Assembly: GCF_032854445.1 (NCBI RefSeq)
Contig: NC_088306.1
Location: 7,625,924-7,689,923 of the forward strand
Source: Liolophura sinensis
Taxonomy: Eukaryota; Mollusca; Polyplacophora; Chitonida; Chitonidae
Direction of reading: 5' to 3'
Length of the DNA: 64,000 bases
Part shown: positions 9,966 to 20,872 of the stretch, piece after piece
Position numbering within the stretch: position 1 is the first letter of the stretch
Layout: each line of letters starts with the position of its first letter
Notes under the pieces: model-generated
The model's database searches: none
What the model saw: only the letters and a program-made list of their open reading frames with translations
Told to the model about the DNA's origin: nothing
Position numbers and translations under genes: made by a program

Positions 9966-12900
9966 CTGCAAGAAGGAAAACGAAAGACATGAACAGTCAG
10001 AATAAACGTTGTAAACTGACAGGAGGCCGGATTTCACCGGTTACGTGAGATCAATTACCAGACATCACACTGTCGTATTGTCTTAGTCATCTGACCTATC
10101 GAACTCATTGCTGTAACACGAAATAACGTTGAATGCAATTTATTAGATGCAATTGGTCTGGAATGATTCAGAATGCTGTGTTGTCATCATATTTATCATA
10201 CAATAACATCAGAATACTGCAAAGGGAGAAGACCTTGGGAATGCTTAAGTATTTATGCGAACAATTAGAATAAAACCCTAACTGAGGTAAATTCAGAAGA
10301 GGCTGTATTTCACAGGTTTGCCAGCTATCGCACTGTCGTCGCCGCTCTGGTTTTACTCTGTGCTGTACCTCCTCTTGTGGCAGGGCGAGTCAATATATTG
10401 CCACCACTGAAGCATTATGTCACAAGACACGACTCCTCACCCAGTCACATTATGCTGGCACGGGGCCAACAAGCTCTCTTTCCTTGCTCTAATCTCACTG
10501 CGTCAGGGGAAGCTGCAGCAAGTACCATTTTCAAGGTCTTTGCTATGGCCCGATTTGGATTTCAGCGAGCGCCAAACGAGGCACTAGCGAGTACCATTTT
10601 AAAAATCTTTTGTACATGTATGACCCGGCCAAGGTTTGATCCCGAGGTCCCCAGCTTCGTGCAGCAAAAACAGCCATAAACACAAAGGTGCTTTATCATT
10701 TGACTCCAAACAGTAATCATACAATTCCCACAAACGAAAACAAACCAAAGAAGAGAAGATCAACACCAGAATTTTACAAATTCTATCCCAGGCCGATTAA
10801 CACATGGGGCCTATATATACCATCTTACCTGTCTTATAGGATTTTTTACCAATAGGTCTCTTCTTCGGGGCTTTACTTTGCACGAACACGGGTTTCCCTA
10901 AAACAAGACAATAGTGCAACTGATGGGACAAAACTGCATACAACACTACCTTCGATGCTCTTCTTTTATTCTCTGTACTGCAGAATCTCCTGGTGTACAA
11001 ACTATCTCTAAAGCTTGGTCCCTTTGCGTTGTTTTTATGTAATAATTATTTTTTTTTAGTATTGTAAGTAAGTCTAGACAAGTGACGTGATTTTTTAGGG
11101 GATCCGTCCTCTGGGCAGACACCCTATTGAAGTTGTCAAGGTCATTCTTATTATTATTAACCGTAAGTGTGTTTGCCGGCTGCAGATAAAATCACCCCAC
11201 CAAATCTGCTGAACGTTCCACGGTGCTTGCCTATGTCCTGAAGTAGACATATGAAAAGAATGTGGATCTGAGTCACATGACGTGGCGGTCATATTGGATT
11301 TACATGAAAACCCTTTAAGAATCTTCTGTTTCAGAACCACCGAGCCGATTTACTCCAAATGTTTCACACGTGACTACAGCTGGGCGGGCCATAAAAAAGT
11401 AGGTCAACTGTAAAAACTGCATAGGTGGATGGAACAAAAGCATTTCCGAGACCTGCTTGATCTAATGATTATGAATTTCAAAGAGCTATTCCCCTTCAAA
11501 CTGTGGTTTTAGGTAATCACCAAAAAAACTTTTCAAATATTTTCTGCTAACATTAACACGCGGGCTTGGCGCTGCTCGGAACTTTTGACTGCAGTTTACC
11601 ATGAGGGGTGTATAATTTCTGTGTTTTGTTCCCGGCTATGAGCAGAAGATGAAAGCCGCCTAATATCTATGCTTGTCCTCAGTATTATACCCATTGTATA
11701 GGATGCCTGGCAGTCTCGAGTTCAAATCCAGTACATTTCTTTTCAATTGTTTTACGTTTTGTTGTCTTTCGTTTCGGTATTTATCATTACTATTAACAAT
11801 GCAATTCATGCAGAGCCGATCCCGGACATTGTTGTCCTCGACAGCTATATTTAGTCGTTGTGCTAGCGGGCGTATACAATGTAAATGGTTTCTGTTTACT
11901 ATTAAAGGTTTACATGAGCAGAATAATACCGTAGCTGAGGTAAATCAGTAACAGGCAACATTTCGCCATGGACATTTGCCAATTATCCCTCCGTCTATTT
12001 CCATTATTTATGAAATAAATGCTATATGCTATAATAGATTTTTAGATTGCAATATCTTGATCGATTATCAGTGAAACACACATGGATATGGGGAGTGGCA
12101 CTGAACGACAACGTTGACACAACTGAGCACAAACAGTTTGACTTACCGAATTCACAAACGTAAGGTTGCTGTTTAGTGCAGGGAAACAAGATTAGGTTGA
12201 ACTTTACCCCACGTTTGCACACGACAGGACAATCTTTCTCCATGTCCGCTCCTGGCAGTAAATACTTAAATATTTGCATTGCTCCCCAGAATGATGACCC
12301 TGATATATATATAAAGTAAGTATCAAAATAATACAGAAACAAGTAGGGGCGATGGGAGTATTTAAATCACATACAAGGACGTTTGTATTGTAATTTATTG
12401 AACCAATGCGAGGTTTAATCCCTTGTTACAAATAGTTAAGGTTATGACCGGTAAATATTTTAATGTACATTGTTCGGGTAATTGTGAAATTTGCTTTTTT
12501 TTTTTCGTTCCCAAGTTAAGATACTGTCTCTAAGCCAATTAACTGTCATCTTTTCGAAGTGATCAAATTATACATGTTCAATAATCAATGAGTAATTATT
12601 GTTTACTAGTGGTGACCTGTGTATTAAACGGTTTTACAAATGAAAATATATACTCTTTGTTATTCACAAGCTGGGTGGGTTTATTTTACATATGACTGCT
12701 CCTTGATCCTTTACAGATGAAAATATCGAAGTCTTAACACATAATGATAAGTCTGTCATCTAAAAGTTGTTTAATTTTTTCCATTTCGATAGATTTATCA
12801 TACTTCGTTTTTCCACAAGGTATGTCACTTTGTTTTCCTGGCCCATCCAGTAGCAGTTGCCATTCGACATTGAGGTGTTTGAAAGCTTGCCTGACCTTAG

Positions 12901-15629
12901 ATCTTTGTAGAAAACATATGATCCCAAATATCCCTTTTCATTTGCACATTTGTCATCAGCCAGTTCCCAGGGAAGGCGATCATTGTTAATTTTAATACAT
13001 GAGCCATTTTCTAAAGTAAATGATCCTGTGCATTCTCCTACTGTAAATAGAGAAGAGAAAAACAATACAGTTAGTGAGACACATTGAATCATGGGATACA
13101 CCGTGGAAAAGGCTAAGCGTATGCGGGACTACATTTACTGAGTGATGCCGTGTATTCTAGATTATTATAACAATTAAAAATGAATACGTTAAATTTCAAA
13201 GTCTGTTGTCTGAGTAATGCTAGAACACATCCTGTTACTATGACGTAATATTCTGCCATACTCGACATAATATTCTGTCAGTTTAATTGAATCGTTATCT
13301 TAAATTAAAAGAATATAAGTGGTATATTTAAAGGAACAATGTGCTGCAATAACAGAACGTATTCCAGCATCAACTCAGCAACGCGCGGATGGTCTTGGGT
13401 TTCCTCTAGTCTCTATCCGGTTTCCTCCCACCATAATACTGGCCGCCGTCGTATGACTTAAATGTATTTTAAGTACAGCGTAAAACACCAGTCAAACAAA
13501 TAAATACCGCAAACAGTATCCCAAATACATTACGTGTACACATGAAAGTCTCTTTTTCAGGGCGTTATAGAATTTTGTACAGTCAAGAAATATTGACTGG
13601 GAATTAGTGCTTTTGAATGATTAAAGTCGCTTCAGTTTGTTCCGAAATGATGACCTAGGCCTAACTGCATCTTAGGTTTGCACCACTAGGGTGGAGGAAT
13701 TGGTAATGAGACGACACGATCTAATACTTGATATGTTCCGACTGTTATCACTGCAGGCAGTTTGTAGCGAAATCGGTCATTCAACCTTGAACACGGATGA
13801 CACAGTTCTCGTCTCACGGACTTGAAGCTCGTCAGATTCCCCTTCAATGTGTAGCTGCCCACAACGTATCCTTAAGGCGCGTAGTAATATAGCAGGGAGA
13901 ATTTTGTCATTTCTTAACGTTGTCAGAATAGCTAAAACTTTATATGTAATAATTTTACGTCTTGCTGTGATATGTTTTGAGATGTATCTGCCGCCAGGCG
14001 CGATGTTTTTATTTTATCTGTTATACTTTAAGGCAAAAATTGGCTTTTTACCAGACCTTGGGCGTCACCTCGTGCTCGTCAATTGACTTCATATCGTCAT
14101 TTCATCGATAAATCGCTTCATCATTCACAAGAAACTAGTTGTGGGTTAACTGAAGTGATAGCTTCCCCACATATAAGAAGAGAGCCAGTACAGGTGGTTA
14201 GTAAAGAGCGAGGATGTCATCATGAGTTGAAATTTGACAGGACAAAGATACGGGACAAAGATACAGGACTAAGATGTCTGTGTCGGGAGCAAAGGTGTAC
14301 TCATTTGGACCGGGACCTTGAATGTTCTCATGCCGTCAGACTTGTCCAGGGCTGTTTGAATGACTTTAATGTCAACGTACTGCTTTGGCCAACACGTTCT
14401 TCAGACATGAATGCCTTGGCCAGGACATTCTCTAGATATCGTGTAATTTAGATGTAAAGCAAAGAGTGTAAAACCAGAGCAACAACGACAGAGTGACAGC
14501 TCGCAAATGGTCATACTCAACCGGTGAAATACAGCCTCTTGTCAACTTACCTCAGTTAGGGTTTTATTTTATCTGTTCATGTAAATGCATAAATAAAAGC
14601 AAATTACGCGCTCCCTAGCACCATGGCTTAAGCAAAATTAGGTTTAAAAATACAGTCATATTAACTGCAAATGATCTGATGTCGGTGGTCTAGAATTTCT
14701 CAAAATGCAGCGTTGTTATCGCATTTAACACAGAATAACTTCCCTTGGCTAGCACGCTCTCCACATACAAATCCAATGGATTGTCTTTGGTGTCTCCTGA
14801 TCAGCAGGTGAGACAACACGTACCTTCCGCAATTTCAAGACAGCGGCTTGAAAAGGTTTTAATAGAAGAGTACCATCATGTACAGGTAACATCATTAGGC
14901 GACTAACAATATGCATGAGGAGGGGCGGGTGTGGGGTGAGGGTGAGGTGCTAACACACGCTTTTAAGGACATGTATTATCACGTGCTTTGACTCCAGGTG
15001 TACCTTTCGAAGGGATTCTGTTTGGCTCGTGTTTGTGTATTTTTTGTGTTTATCCTGTGTGCCTTTTTGTCTACTTGATGGTATCTGTGCTGTCGATATG
15101 ACATTGAATTTGCACAGACATCGAAAAACGATTATTGTCAATAAAACGGATAGAATCGTCGTCGTATAAGTAAAATATTCATCATATAGATAAAATCAGT
15201 GCTTGTTTCTCCTAATTAAACTGCTGAGCAAGGTGGTAAGTTTATAAATTATTTGATTTCATTTAACACCATACTCGAATGTTTCACTTACAATGTGCCC
15301 ATGTTACTGGTGAATGTTTCCTCGAGTGACTCACAAACGGGCACGCCATGTGTCTTGTCAGACAGGTTTTCCTCAATGATCATTAGACTGCTGAGACGGC
15401 TACACGAGAGTGGTCAACCAATTATTGTCAAAAAGATCTCCCAAACCAGACGACATATTCTGTGTTCCAGACTGGATTTGAACCAGAACATGTGCCTTTA
15501 ACCACTCTAGTGATCACGCCACCGGGTGGCTATGGACACTTGTAGCACCCATACACCTTAGAAATACTTACCGACAGCAGATTCGCTGACAAATATGTAA
15601 AAAACGAACATCACCCGAAGTCCCCTCAT
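9748..15629 (-). CDS. Secreted CTLD-PAN lectin-like protein, five exons
   Basis: Exons on the minus strand are 15629-15572, 13040-12804, 12299-12147, 10897-10829 and 9965-9748, totalling 735 nt (244 residues plus stop). Every internal junction is phase 1, which is typical of shuffled extracellular modules, and the reading frame closes without adjustment. The product has a short hydrophobic signal peptide, a ~125-residue CTLD-like domain with eight cysteines, a basic linker and a PAN/apple-like domain with four cysteines ending 20-odd residues before the stop. CTLD and PAN modules bind carbohydrates or proteins outside the cell; a role in recognition or matrix is inference. The start at 15629 gives the cleanest signal peptide; an in-frame ATG at 15659 would add ten residues. 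Introns contain a Tc1 fossil, SINEs and family B. Extra small exons could have been missed. Confidence 0.75.
10150..10375. repeat. Family B pieces in opposite orientations
   Basis: 10155-10215 carries the 3' block on the plus strand ('gaatgctgtgttgtcatca'). 10250-10370 carries the 5' block on the minus strand ('taaaaccctaactgaggta', 'gccagctatcgcactgtcg'). Probably two partial insertions or one inverted copy. Confidence 0.55.
10425..10670 (+). mobile_element. S3-type SINE
   Basis: 'cacattatgctggcacggg', 'ccttgctctaatctcactg', two 'gtaccattttnaa' blocks and 'atgacccggcc..ggtttgatcccga'. The same blocks appear at 8345 and 30985. It lies in the last intron of the lectin gene. Confidence 0.7.
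10829..10897 (-). CDS. Exon 4: short basic linker
   Basis: A 69-nt exon between acceptor 'cttgttttag' and donor 'acag|gtaaga', phase 1 at both ends. It encodes a Lys/Arg-rich stretch including APKKRPIGKKSYKT. No counterpart was found in the decayed copy. It could be an alternatively used cassette, since skipping it keeps the frame. The basic patch could bind polyanions such as heparan sulphate (inference). Confidence 0.6.
11000..11885. other. Lectin intron, no further feature
   Basis: Open stretches are short and have no recognisable domain. 'cgagttcaaatccagtac' at 11718 resembles a tRNA B box and may be an old SINE head. Confidence 0.3.
11885..12000 (-). repeat. Family B fragment, degenerate
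   Basis: 'gtagctgaggtaaatcag' and 'catttgccaattatccc' match the 5' half of family B in reverse. Confidence 0.45.
12147..12299 (-). CDS. Exon 3: second half of C-type-lectin-like domain
   Basis: 153 nt, phase 1 at both ends, with acceptor 'atatatcag' and full-consensus donor 'ttcg|gtaagt'. Four cysteines lie in DCPVVCKRG, FPCTK and PYVCEFG; the last matches the usual CTLD ending (C-x-lP-y/f-v-C-e). Neither an EPN or QPD sugar motif nor a clear WND motif is visible, so calcium-dependent sugar binding is not supported by sequence. Confidence 0.8.
12804..13040 (-). CDS. Exon 2: first half of C-type-lectin-like domain
   Basis: The acceptor is a strong pyrimidine tract ending 'ctatttacag' at 13042-13041. 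The exon is 237 nt with phase 1 at both ends. Cysteines occur in VGECTG, NGSCIK, ADDKCAN and NGNCYW. The spacing and the W..ADD.C...G.LG pattern fit the first helix half of a CTLD. NGS and NTS are possible N-glycosylation sites. The donor 'cgaa|gtatga' at 12803-12802 is the only nearby GT in phase 1 that keeps the frame. Confidence 0.75.
13165..13374 (+). mobile_element. Palindromic MITE, copy 1, cut by a SINE
   Basis: 'gtctgttgtctgagtaatgc', 'taatattctgtcagttta' and 'aacagaacgtattccagc' align with the element at 37645-37935. The match stops at 13374, where a SINE begins. Confidence 0.6.
13375..13507 (+). mobile_element. tRNA-derived SINE, 3' half
   Basis: Starts within the core ('cgcggatggtcttgggtt') and ends 'acagcgtaaaacaccagtc' with an AAATAAATA tail. 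Confidence 0.85.
13690..14450 (+). pseudogene. Decayed Tc1/mariner transposase
   Basis: The open segment ending near 14450 carries HAVRLVQGCL and VLLWPTRSSDMNALA. This matches the Tc1 motif H-x-A-R-x-V...WPARSPDLNPIE around the second catalytic Asp and the following region. Upstream, 13708-13790 reads like a Tc1 helix-turn-helix start (RRHDLILDMFR...EIGHSTL), but frames change and stops intervene. The catalytic Asn-Pro-Ile-Glu part is gone (MNALA). No terminal inverted repeats were found. It lies in intron 1 of the lectin gene, antisense to it. It is inactive. Confidence 0.6.
14465..14745 (+). repeat. Family B repeat, full length
   Basis: Runs from 'aaaaccagagcaacaacg' through 'cctcagttagggttttatt', 'tagcaccatggcttaagc' and 'tcaaaatgcagcgttg' to 'catttaacacagaataac'. 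Confidence 0.7.
14922..14942 (+). other. Potential G-quadruplex
   Basis: Four G runs (4, 3, 4 and 3 Gs) with loops of 1, 3 and 3 bases lie within 21 bp. It is in intron 1 of the lectin gene, on the strand opposite the transcript sense. Confidence 0.6.
15300..15535 (-). mobile_element. tRNA-derived SINE of a fourth type (S4)
   Basis: On the minus strand a tRNA-like head runs from 'gccacccggtggcgtgatc' to a B box 'ggttcaaatcc' at about 15485-15475. It is followed by a body that I do not see elsewhere in the window. It lies just 5' of the lectin intron 1 start, on the downstream side of exon 1. Confidence 0.5.
15572..15629 (-). CDS. Exon 1: signal peptide
   Basis: Encodes MRGLRVMFVFYIFVSESAV plus one nucleotide. 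There is a basic start, an eight-residue hydrophobic core and small residues near the end. The donor is 'gtcg|gtaagt', a full consensus, in phase 1, matching the next exon. The frame is open upstream to another ATG at 15659. Confidence 0.7.
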
Positions 15630-16089
15630 TTCAGTTCTCCGTAATGTACAAGGTCCCATGATGCCTGTACAGGGCAAAGCTAAGTTGAATGCTCCGTTGT
15701 TTATTATTAAGTCCAAGAGTTGCTTTGCCAAGAATGATGATGGCGTGTCGTACGCCGATAATAAAATATTAAGATACTGGATGATCAAGAACTTGCACAT
15801 GTGGCAATTAATGTCTTGGAGCATATCTTCATTGTGCTGCCTTCTTTTGCCTGTCAAAAGGTTCGCTTATGAATAATTTAATGCAGCCTTTTCAAAAAGT
15901 AGCTTCGAATTCGGCGTTAATCGGACTTTAACCGCCCTCCATTTATGTCAGCTGAGGACATTATACGTTGTGGCATTGTATTGTATATGTTTAGTTTATT
16001 TCAGCGTAATTTTCATTCCACTAGTGAATGACAGAGAGTGCACAGGATGCCCCAAGCATTCTGAAATATGCGTAGAGCGATCAGAACGA

Positions 16090-16325
16090 TCTGGGGCCTC
16101 CTTGGCCGGCGTGATTAGCGTGACCCAGAAGCCTCTCGCCAATACGGCCGCTATACTTGCTTGATCTCCGGCCGCACGTGGGAAGGTCTTCCAACAACCT
16201 GCAAATGGTCGAAGGTTTCTTCCACGCTCTGCTCGGTTCCCTTCAACCCTTATACTGACCGTCGCAGTATAAGAGAAATATTCTTCAGTACGACGTAAAA
16301 CACAAATCAAATAAATAAATCAATA
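16090..16325 (+). mobile_element. tRNA-derived SINE, near complete, diverged
   Basis: Head 'ggggcctccttggccgg', core 'cgcacgtgggaaggtctt', end 'tacgacgtaaaacacaaatc' with an AAATAAATAAATC tail. Confidence 0.85.
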
Positions 16326-16379
16326 AATTTCGGACAATTTGTTTCTTAGTTGTAGTAATTGTATCTAATCCTGCTTAAC

Positions 16380-16620
16380 CGGAGGGTAGGGGAAATTATT
16401 GAAATTTGAACTGGATGTCATGCATAGATTATCAAAACCTGCATCGCAGTCTTACATACATCATTGAAAACTGTTGACTGTTTCTCTCTTGCATGCTTTA
16501 CATTATTTATGATTTGCTTCTTCAGGAAATGGTGCTTTGGGTGGGGTTGAAAATGGGTCGCGTGATTATTGACTTATAACGGCCCTTACTATCTACTGTA
16601 GTACGACTTCACGCTTATGT
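16380..16620 (+). repeat. Family A fragment
   Basis: 'catcattgaaaactgttgac', 'cgcgtgattattgacttat' and 'cggcccttac' match the 3' part of family A. Confidence 0.55.
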
Positions 16621-16664
16621 TCGCTGTTGACAGTATCCCCTAGGCGTTGTCCCTATGCATTGTT

Positions 16665-16890
16665 TTATTGTGTTTGTCAATTAAATGTGATGACAACACA
16701 GCATTTTGAGTAACTCTGGATCAGTATAAATTACATTTTATATCTTTGCATATGTTTTGCTTAATAATACTCAAGGCATGGTGCTAATTCATGTATAATT
16801 TGCTACTGTTTAAGCACTTACAGAAAAAGTTAGGATAAAGCCTTTAGTGAGCTACATTGTAAAATGACAAGAGATGATATTTCATCGGTT
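16665..16890 (-). repeat. Family B, diverged
   Basis: 'gatgacaacacagcatttt' starts the reversed element and 'gatatttcatcggttatgc' ends it. Confidence 0.5.
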
Positions 16891-17084
16891 ATGCCACAAT
16901 AAATATTCCAGTGAATTTCATATGTAACAACTTTTTGTTCGAAATTGGACACCTACTGAAAATAAACAGACTATTAGTACACTTCCAAGCTGAAAGCGCA
17001 TTGTTTTTGCTCGGTCGATCAAAGATTCTTTTCGAAAGCATTTCTGCCGTTTTTCTAGAAAACTGCAAATCGAAGGTGTTTGAT

Positions 17085-17160
17085 TGATTTATTTTTGATT
17101 TGGTATTTTTTAGGCCGTACTCAAGAATATTTCACTCATACCACGGCGGCCCTGCCGTTA
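17085..17160 (-). mobile_element. SINE 3' tail fragment
   Basis: 'ggccgtactcaagaatattt' and 'accacggcggcc' are the SINE 3' end in reverse. Confidence 0.75.
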
Positions 17161-17577
17161 GAAATTTTGCAGTAAAATTCTCACGAATGTTTTTCTGTAG
17201 GTTTCATATATTATTTCACGGATGCTTCTAAAATGATATATATGTAGAGCGACACCAGTTACACAAAATTTGAAAAAAATCATTAAAATCCGCTAAGAAC
17301 CTTTTAAAGCTCACCATTGGTCTCAAAGAAGAGGCGTCTTAACCTGTTCCTGAAGTGAAATCTTGTTGGCTTTGAAGTGATAAATGAGTCTAACTGGTAC
17401 AATTCTTTACGTTTACACGTCGGTCCTTTTGTTGAATTTTCTGATGGTTGGCTGGGTAGTTCGCATTAGACATCCACGACTCAGAGGTCAGTGTAATTAG
17501 AAAATTAGCAGCCTCCAGTGTGTATCAAACATTCAGGTCCTAGGTTGGATAAAGAAAGACACGTTCTTTAAACATTT

Positions 17578-17700
17578 CCAATGAAGCATTCTAAATAAAA
17601 CCCTGACAGAGGTAAACTGTCAAGATGCCGGTACTTCACGGGTTACCTGTGACCAATTGCCAACTATCACACTGTTGTCGCTCTCTACACTGTAGTCCTT
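17578..17700 (-). repeat. Family B 5' half
   Basis: 'aataaaaccctgacagagg', 'cacgggttacctgtgacc' and 'caactatcacactgttg'. Confidence 0.6.
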
Positions 17701-18400
17701 TGTAACATGTTCCTGTTAAGCATTATTATTAGTCACACCCAATCCGAAAAAGGCAATGTTTTAATACAAACTGTTGTGGACGACGTTCTGTAAATGATGC
17801 ATGGGCTATAACATATGTTTGTTTTTCTGACGTCATTGTACACTGTTCTGTACATCTACTTCCAGGTAAGTACATTTCACCAAAGCAGATTACGATGTTA
17901 ATACAATTAATGAAGTTGGCCTATAGAAATTTGACTTTTTCATATTGGTAACAACATGAGGGTCTAAACTGTGAGTTTGCTAGAGAATAAGATGAGCTTT
18001 TCGGCTTTTTGTCATGTCCTTCCCAGACAGTGGGGCAGATATTTGCAACTGGTCTTCAGCAATATCTCTCCGACATTTCGAATTAAGTTTCATTAAAAAT
18101 CATGATGGACGGTTGGAAATACGCCCAAAATGTTTTTTTCTTCTTGTGCGTAACTGCACAACTGTATAGGTACATTCATGGCATCCAACATGGAGATTAC
18201 TTGCAAAGGTTCTTTTTACCCTGGCATATACATGTCTTGTATTTTTGAGATGGCTTTGCGATGCCTCCATGTAACTGTGTGTATGGTCGTTTGACAATTT
18301 TCATTTTTGTGAATAATTTTCCCCATCACGTTCTGGTCAGTTTTCTTCTGACCAGTTTTCAGTCCGTGTTCTCACATGAATACTTTCTCTGGAAGGGCAT
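17700..18400. other. No supported feature
   Basis: Low-complexity AT-rich sequence with no open frame or repeat that I can place. Confidence 0.35.
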
Positions 18401-18404
18401 CACT

Positions 18405-18490
18405 GCATTTTTTTTACCTACTGCTACTTAAGAAATGGTGCCGGGAGGTGTAATTTGCTACTATTTAAGCATATACATGAACAGTATTAA
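18405..18490 (-). repeat. Family B fragment
   Basis: 'aaatggtgccgggaggtg' and 'atttaagcatatacatgaac' match the middle of family B in reverse. Confidence 0.5.
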
Positions 18491-18499
18491 GAAGTTGTC

Positions 18500-19185
18500 G
18501 TCACGATACTCCGGACATTCTGGTCAATGTGGCCTTAAAAACATTCATTCATTCAGTCATTTCGACAGCATACGTCGGACTTTTCTTTTGTGTCATGTTT
18601 TTAGGTCTCAATCATTCATTCATTTGATTCGGGGGCATATTTGGTTCTTGGCACGTTCCTGAAACTGTCTTTTCACTGTTCTATCCATGGTTACTGGATG
18701 AACCAATACTGGATGAAAAAACTGACAGATTTTTTTATGTTATGTCTGTCGCCAAATTAAATCCCTACAATGTCTTCATACTCAAAATTTTGGTGATCAC
18801 GTCGTCTTATTAAATGTTGTTCATTATTTTTATCGTTTGTATGCATTGATTAAAGATTTGCATTACACTGAACTTAACTTTCAAAATATCCTTACCTTCA
18901 CCTGGTATTAGTCGAACTGGTATACCTGTTGACCATAATCATATATTTCTATTTGTTCCCGTACGAAGTTTGATCAGATGTAATTTTCCTATGATAAAAA
19001 TCTAGTACAAAAAAGGTCAAACCCATGATTAAAGCAATACAAATTGTTTAAAAAAATATGCTCTTTAAAAAGTTTAAATATGAACTAGAAAGGTTAACAC
19101 TAAACAAACTGTTACACAGAAAGTAGCTTTCAGCATTCAATATGGCCCAACCGCATCATTTTCTGCAAAACTGACATTATTTTAC
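18500..19185. other. No supported feature
   Basis: Contains short 'cattcattcattca'-type runs. Nothing coding is seen. Confidence 0.35.
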
Positions 19186-19189
19186 TGTA

Positions 19190-19615
19190 ATTTTATCTTG
19201 AATGTGATGGCAACACAGCATCCTGTGTAAATTCTAGACCAGTGGCGTGTAATATACTGCAACTAACACCACTGCATTTTTGTTACCTAATTCTGCTTAA
19301 ATTATGGTGCTGCGGGCCGATGGGGAATTGGGGTGGGAGTGGTGCTACTTTTTGAACATATACATGAATAGTTGGTGGCGCGCGGGGGAGAAGAGGGTGC
19401 GGGTACCTGGCCGAGGTGGCTAGCTTGCCAGTGCGGGGCAATGACACAGGAGCTTTCACCAGTACAGTCGTTGTGAGTTCAGTTCCAGCTTATGCTTGCG
19501 TCATCTCCTGGGATTACTCCGGGCTCTGACAAGAGGCCGGATTTCAGCGGTCGTAGGCGTGACTATTTGCCAACTGTCGCACTGTGATCACTGTTCTGTT
19601 CTCTATGGTGTACTT
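19190..19615 (-). repeat. Family B split by a SINE
   Basis: The 3' half is at 19190-19390 ('gatggcaacacagcatcc' to 'catatacatgaatagttg'). The 5' half is at 19528-19615 ('gaggccggatttcagcgg', 'gccaactgtcgcactgtg'). The SINE 19400-19525 lies exactly between them. Confidence 0.6.
19400..19525 (+). mobile_element. SINE head and partial core inside family B
   Basis: 'acctggccgaggtggctagc' to 'gtgagttcagttccagc' is the tRNA-like head. The tail is missing. Confidence 0.65.
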
Positions 19616-19619
19616 TTTT

Positions 19620-20870
19620 ATATTGACAATAATACCGTTATTTGACTCTTCATCCACATAAACATTTGCCAAGTCATCCAACTAATGACTGATAACGCCT
19701 TGCTAGAGACTTTTTCATAACTGTGAGCAGGTTGCCAAAGGTTGATGGTTTACGCCTGACATCCCAAGCCAGTAGTTGATCCAAAGCAGTAGTTATACTT
19801 CAGCGATTGTCCTATCTCCCCAGACATTATTATAGGAAGAGTAGATTGTCAGGTGTAAGTCGTCTCCAATCCCATAAAATATACGGTAAATATTTCATGC
19901 TGCTTTGAAATATTCTCTCTTTTTTCTCTGCTGTTTATAAAAGCGTTCATCGTTGATCTCTGTATTTCTGATTGTGGATGTTCTAATTTTAATGCCCAAA
20001 ACCATAAGTGTTTCCTGGTTTTAAGATGTTCTTAGGCCCGATGTGGCTGAAATACTGTTAATATGGCGTTAATTTTCGATCATTCATTCATTTTATTTAT
20101 TCTTTCATTGGTTCACAACAACTAGTATAATCTCACCAGTATAGTGCGAGCATTTATACGCTACGAATGGGGAAGTGTGCACGTAACTTGCCAAATGCAT
20201 GCTGTTTATCCTAGGCACTTATATTTCTGATATACATCAAAGTGACCGCCAAAGTGTATTAAAGGAAAAGTTCTTGAGTAAGACTTAAAAAAAAAATATT
20301 TAAAAATGAAAAGTCAGTTAAGCCGCTAAAAAGCCATACTCTTGACAGTGAACTGAAAGAGTCTTACTAAAGTTACATATACTAGCTGCTTTATGTACTT
20401 TCAACCATTCACAAAGATACCTACATTTGTACTCGATCTGGAAAACATCCACCACTACGAGTTTGACATTCGAATTGGTAACTGCCGACTGCTGTCTTTT
20501 AGATGCCACCAGCGCTTTATTTACTGTTATATACTTTTAACTTATACGTATTGATATGTGATTTGGCGGAACTTCCATTCGTGGTTTACTAGTGTATATG
20601 AAAGTCGGGCTTAACGCACAAATGCCTATTTTGATACAGAGATCCAACATAGGGGTCTATAATAATCGCAGTTGCACTCCACAAATGATAAAAAATCCAA
20701 CTTCACACCCTAAAATACGACAAAAAAACACAAAAAACAAAAACAGATTGAACAACAGAGGAAATGCTGATAGCAGGTGTTATAATCTAGGATTAGCATA
20801 TTTTCATTGTCGTCGAGCTCTATAGAGTTTAATCCCGGCCTTAGCGCAATACTTAGTTTAAATATTTAAG
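19620..20870. other. No supported gene
   Basis: 19720-19760 'gccaaaggttgatggttta' resembles the SINE-like piece at 62195. A minus-strand open stretch at 20509-20318 has no ATG near its start and no known domain. Confidence 0.3.
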
Positions 20871-20872
20871 TG

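Noticed and set aside
14083-14451. Functional Tc1 transposase
   Set aside because: Only the C-terminal signature is readable in one frame; catalytic residues and the N-terminal part are broken.
20318-20509. Minus-strand 63-codon frame as a first exon
   Set aside because: The apparent start is GTG, not ATG, and no domain or neighbouring exon is visible.
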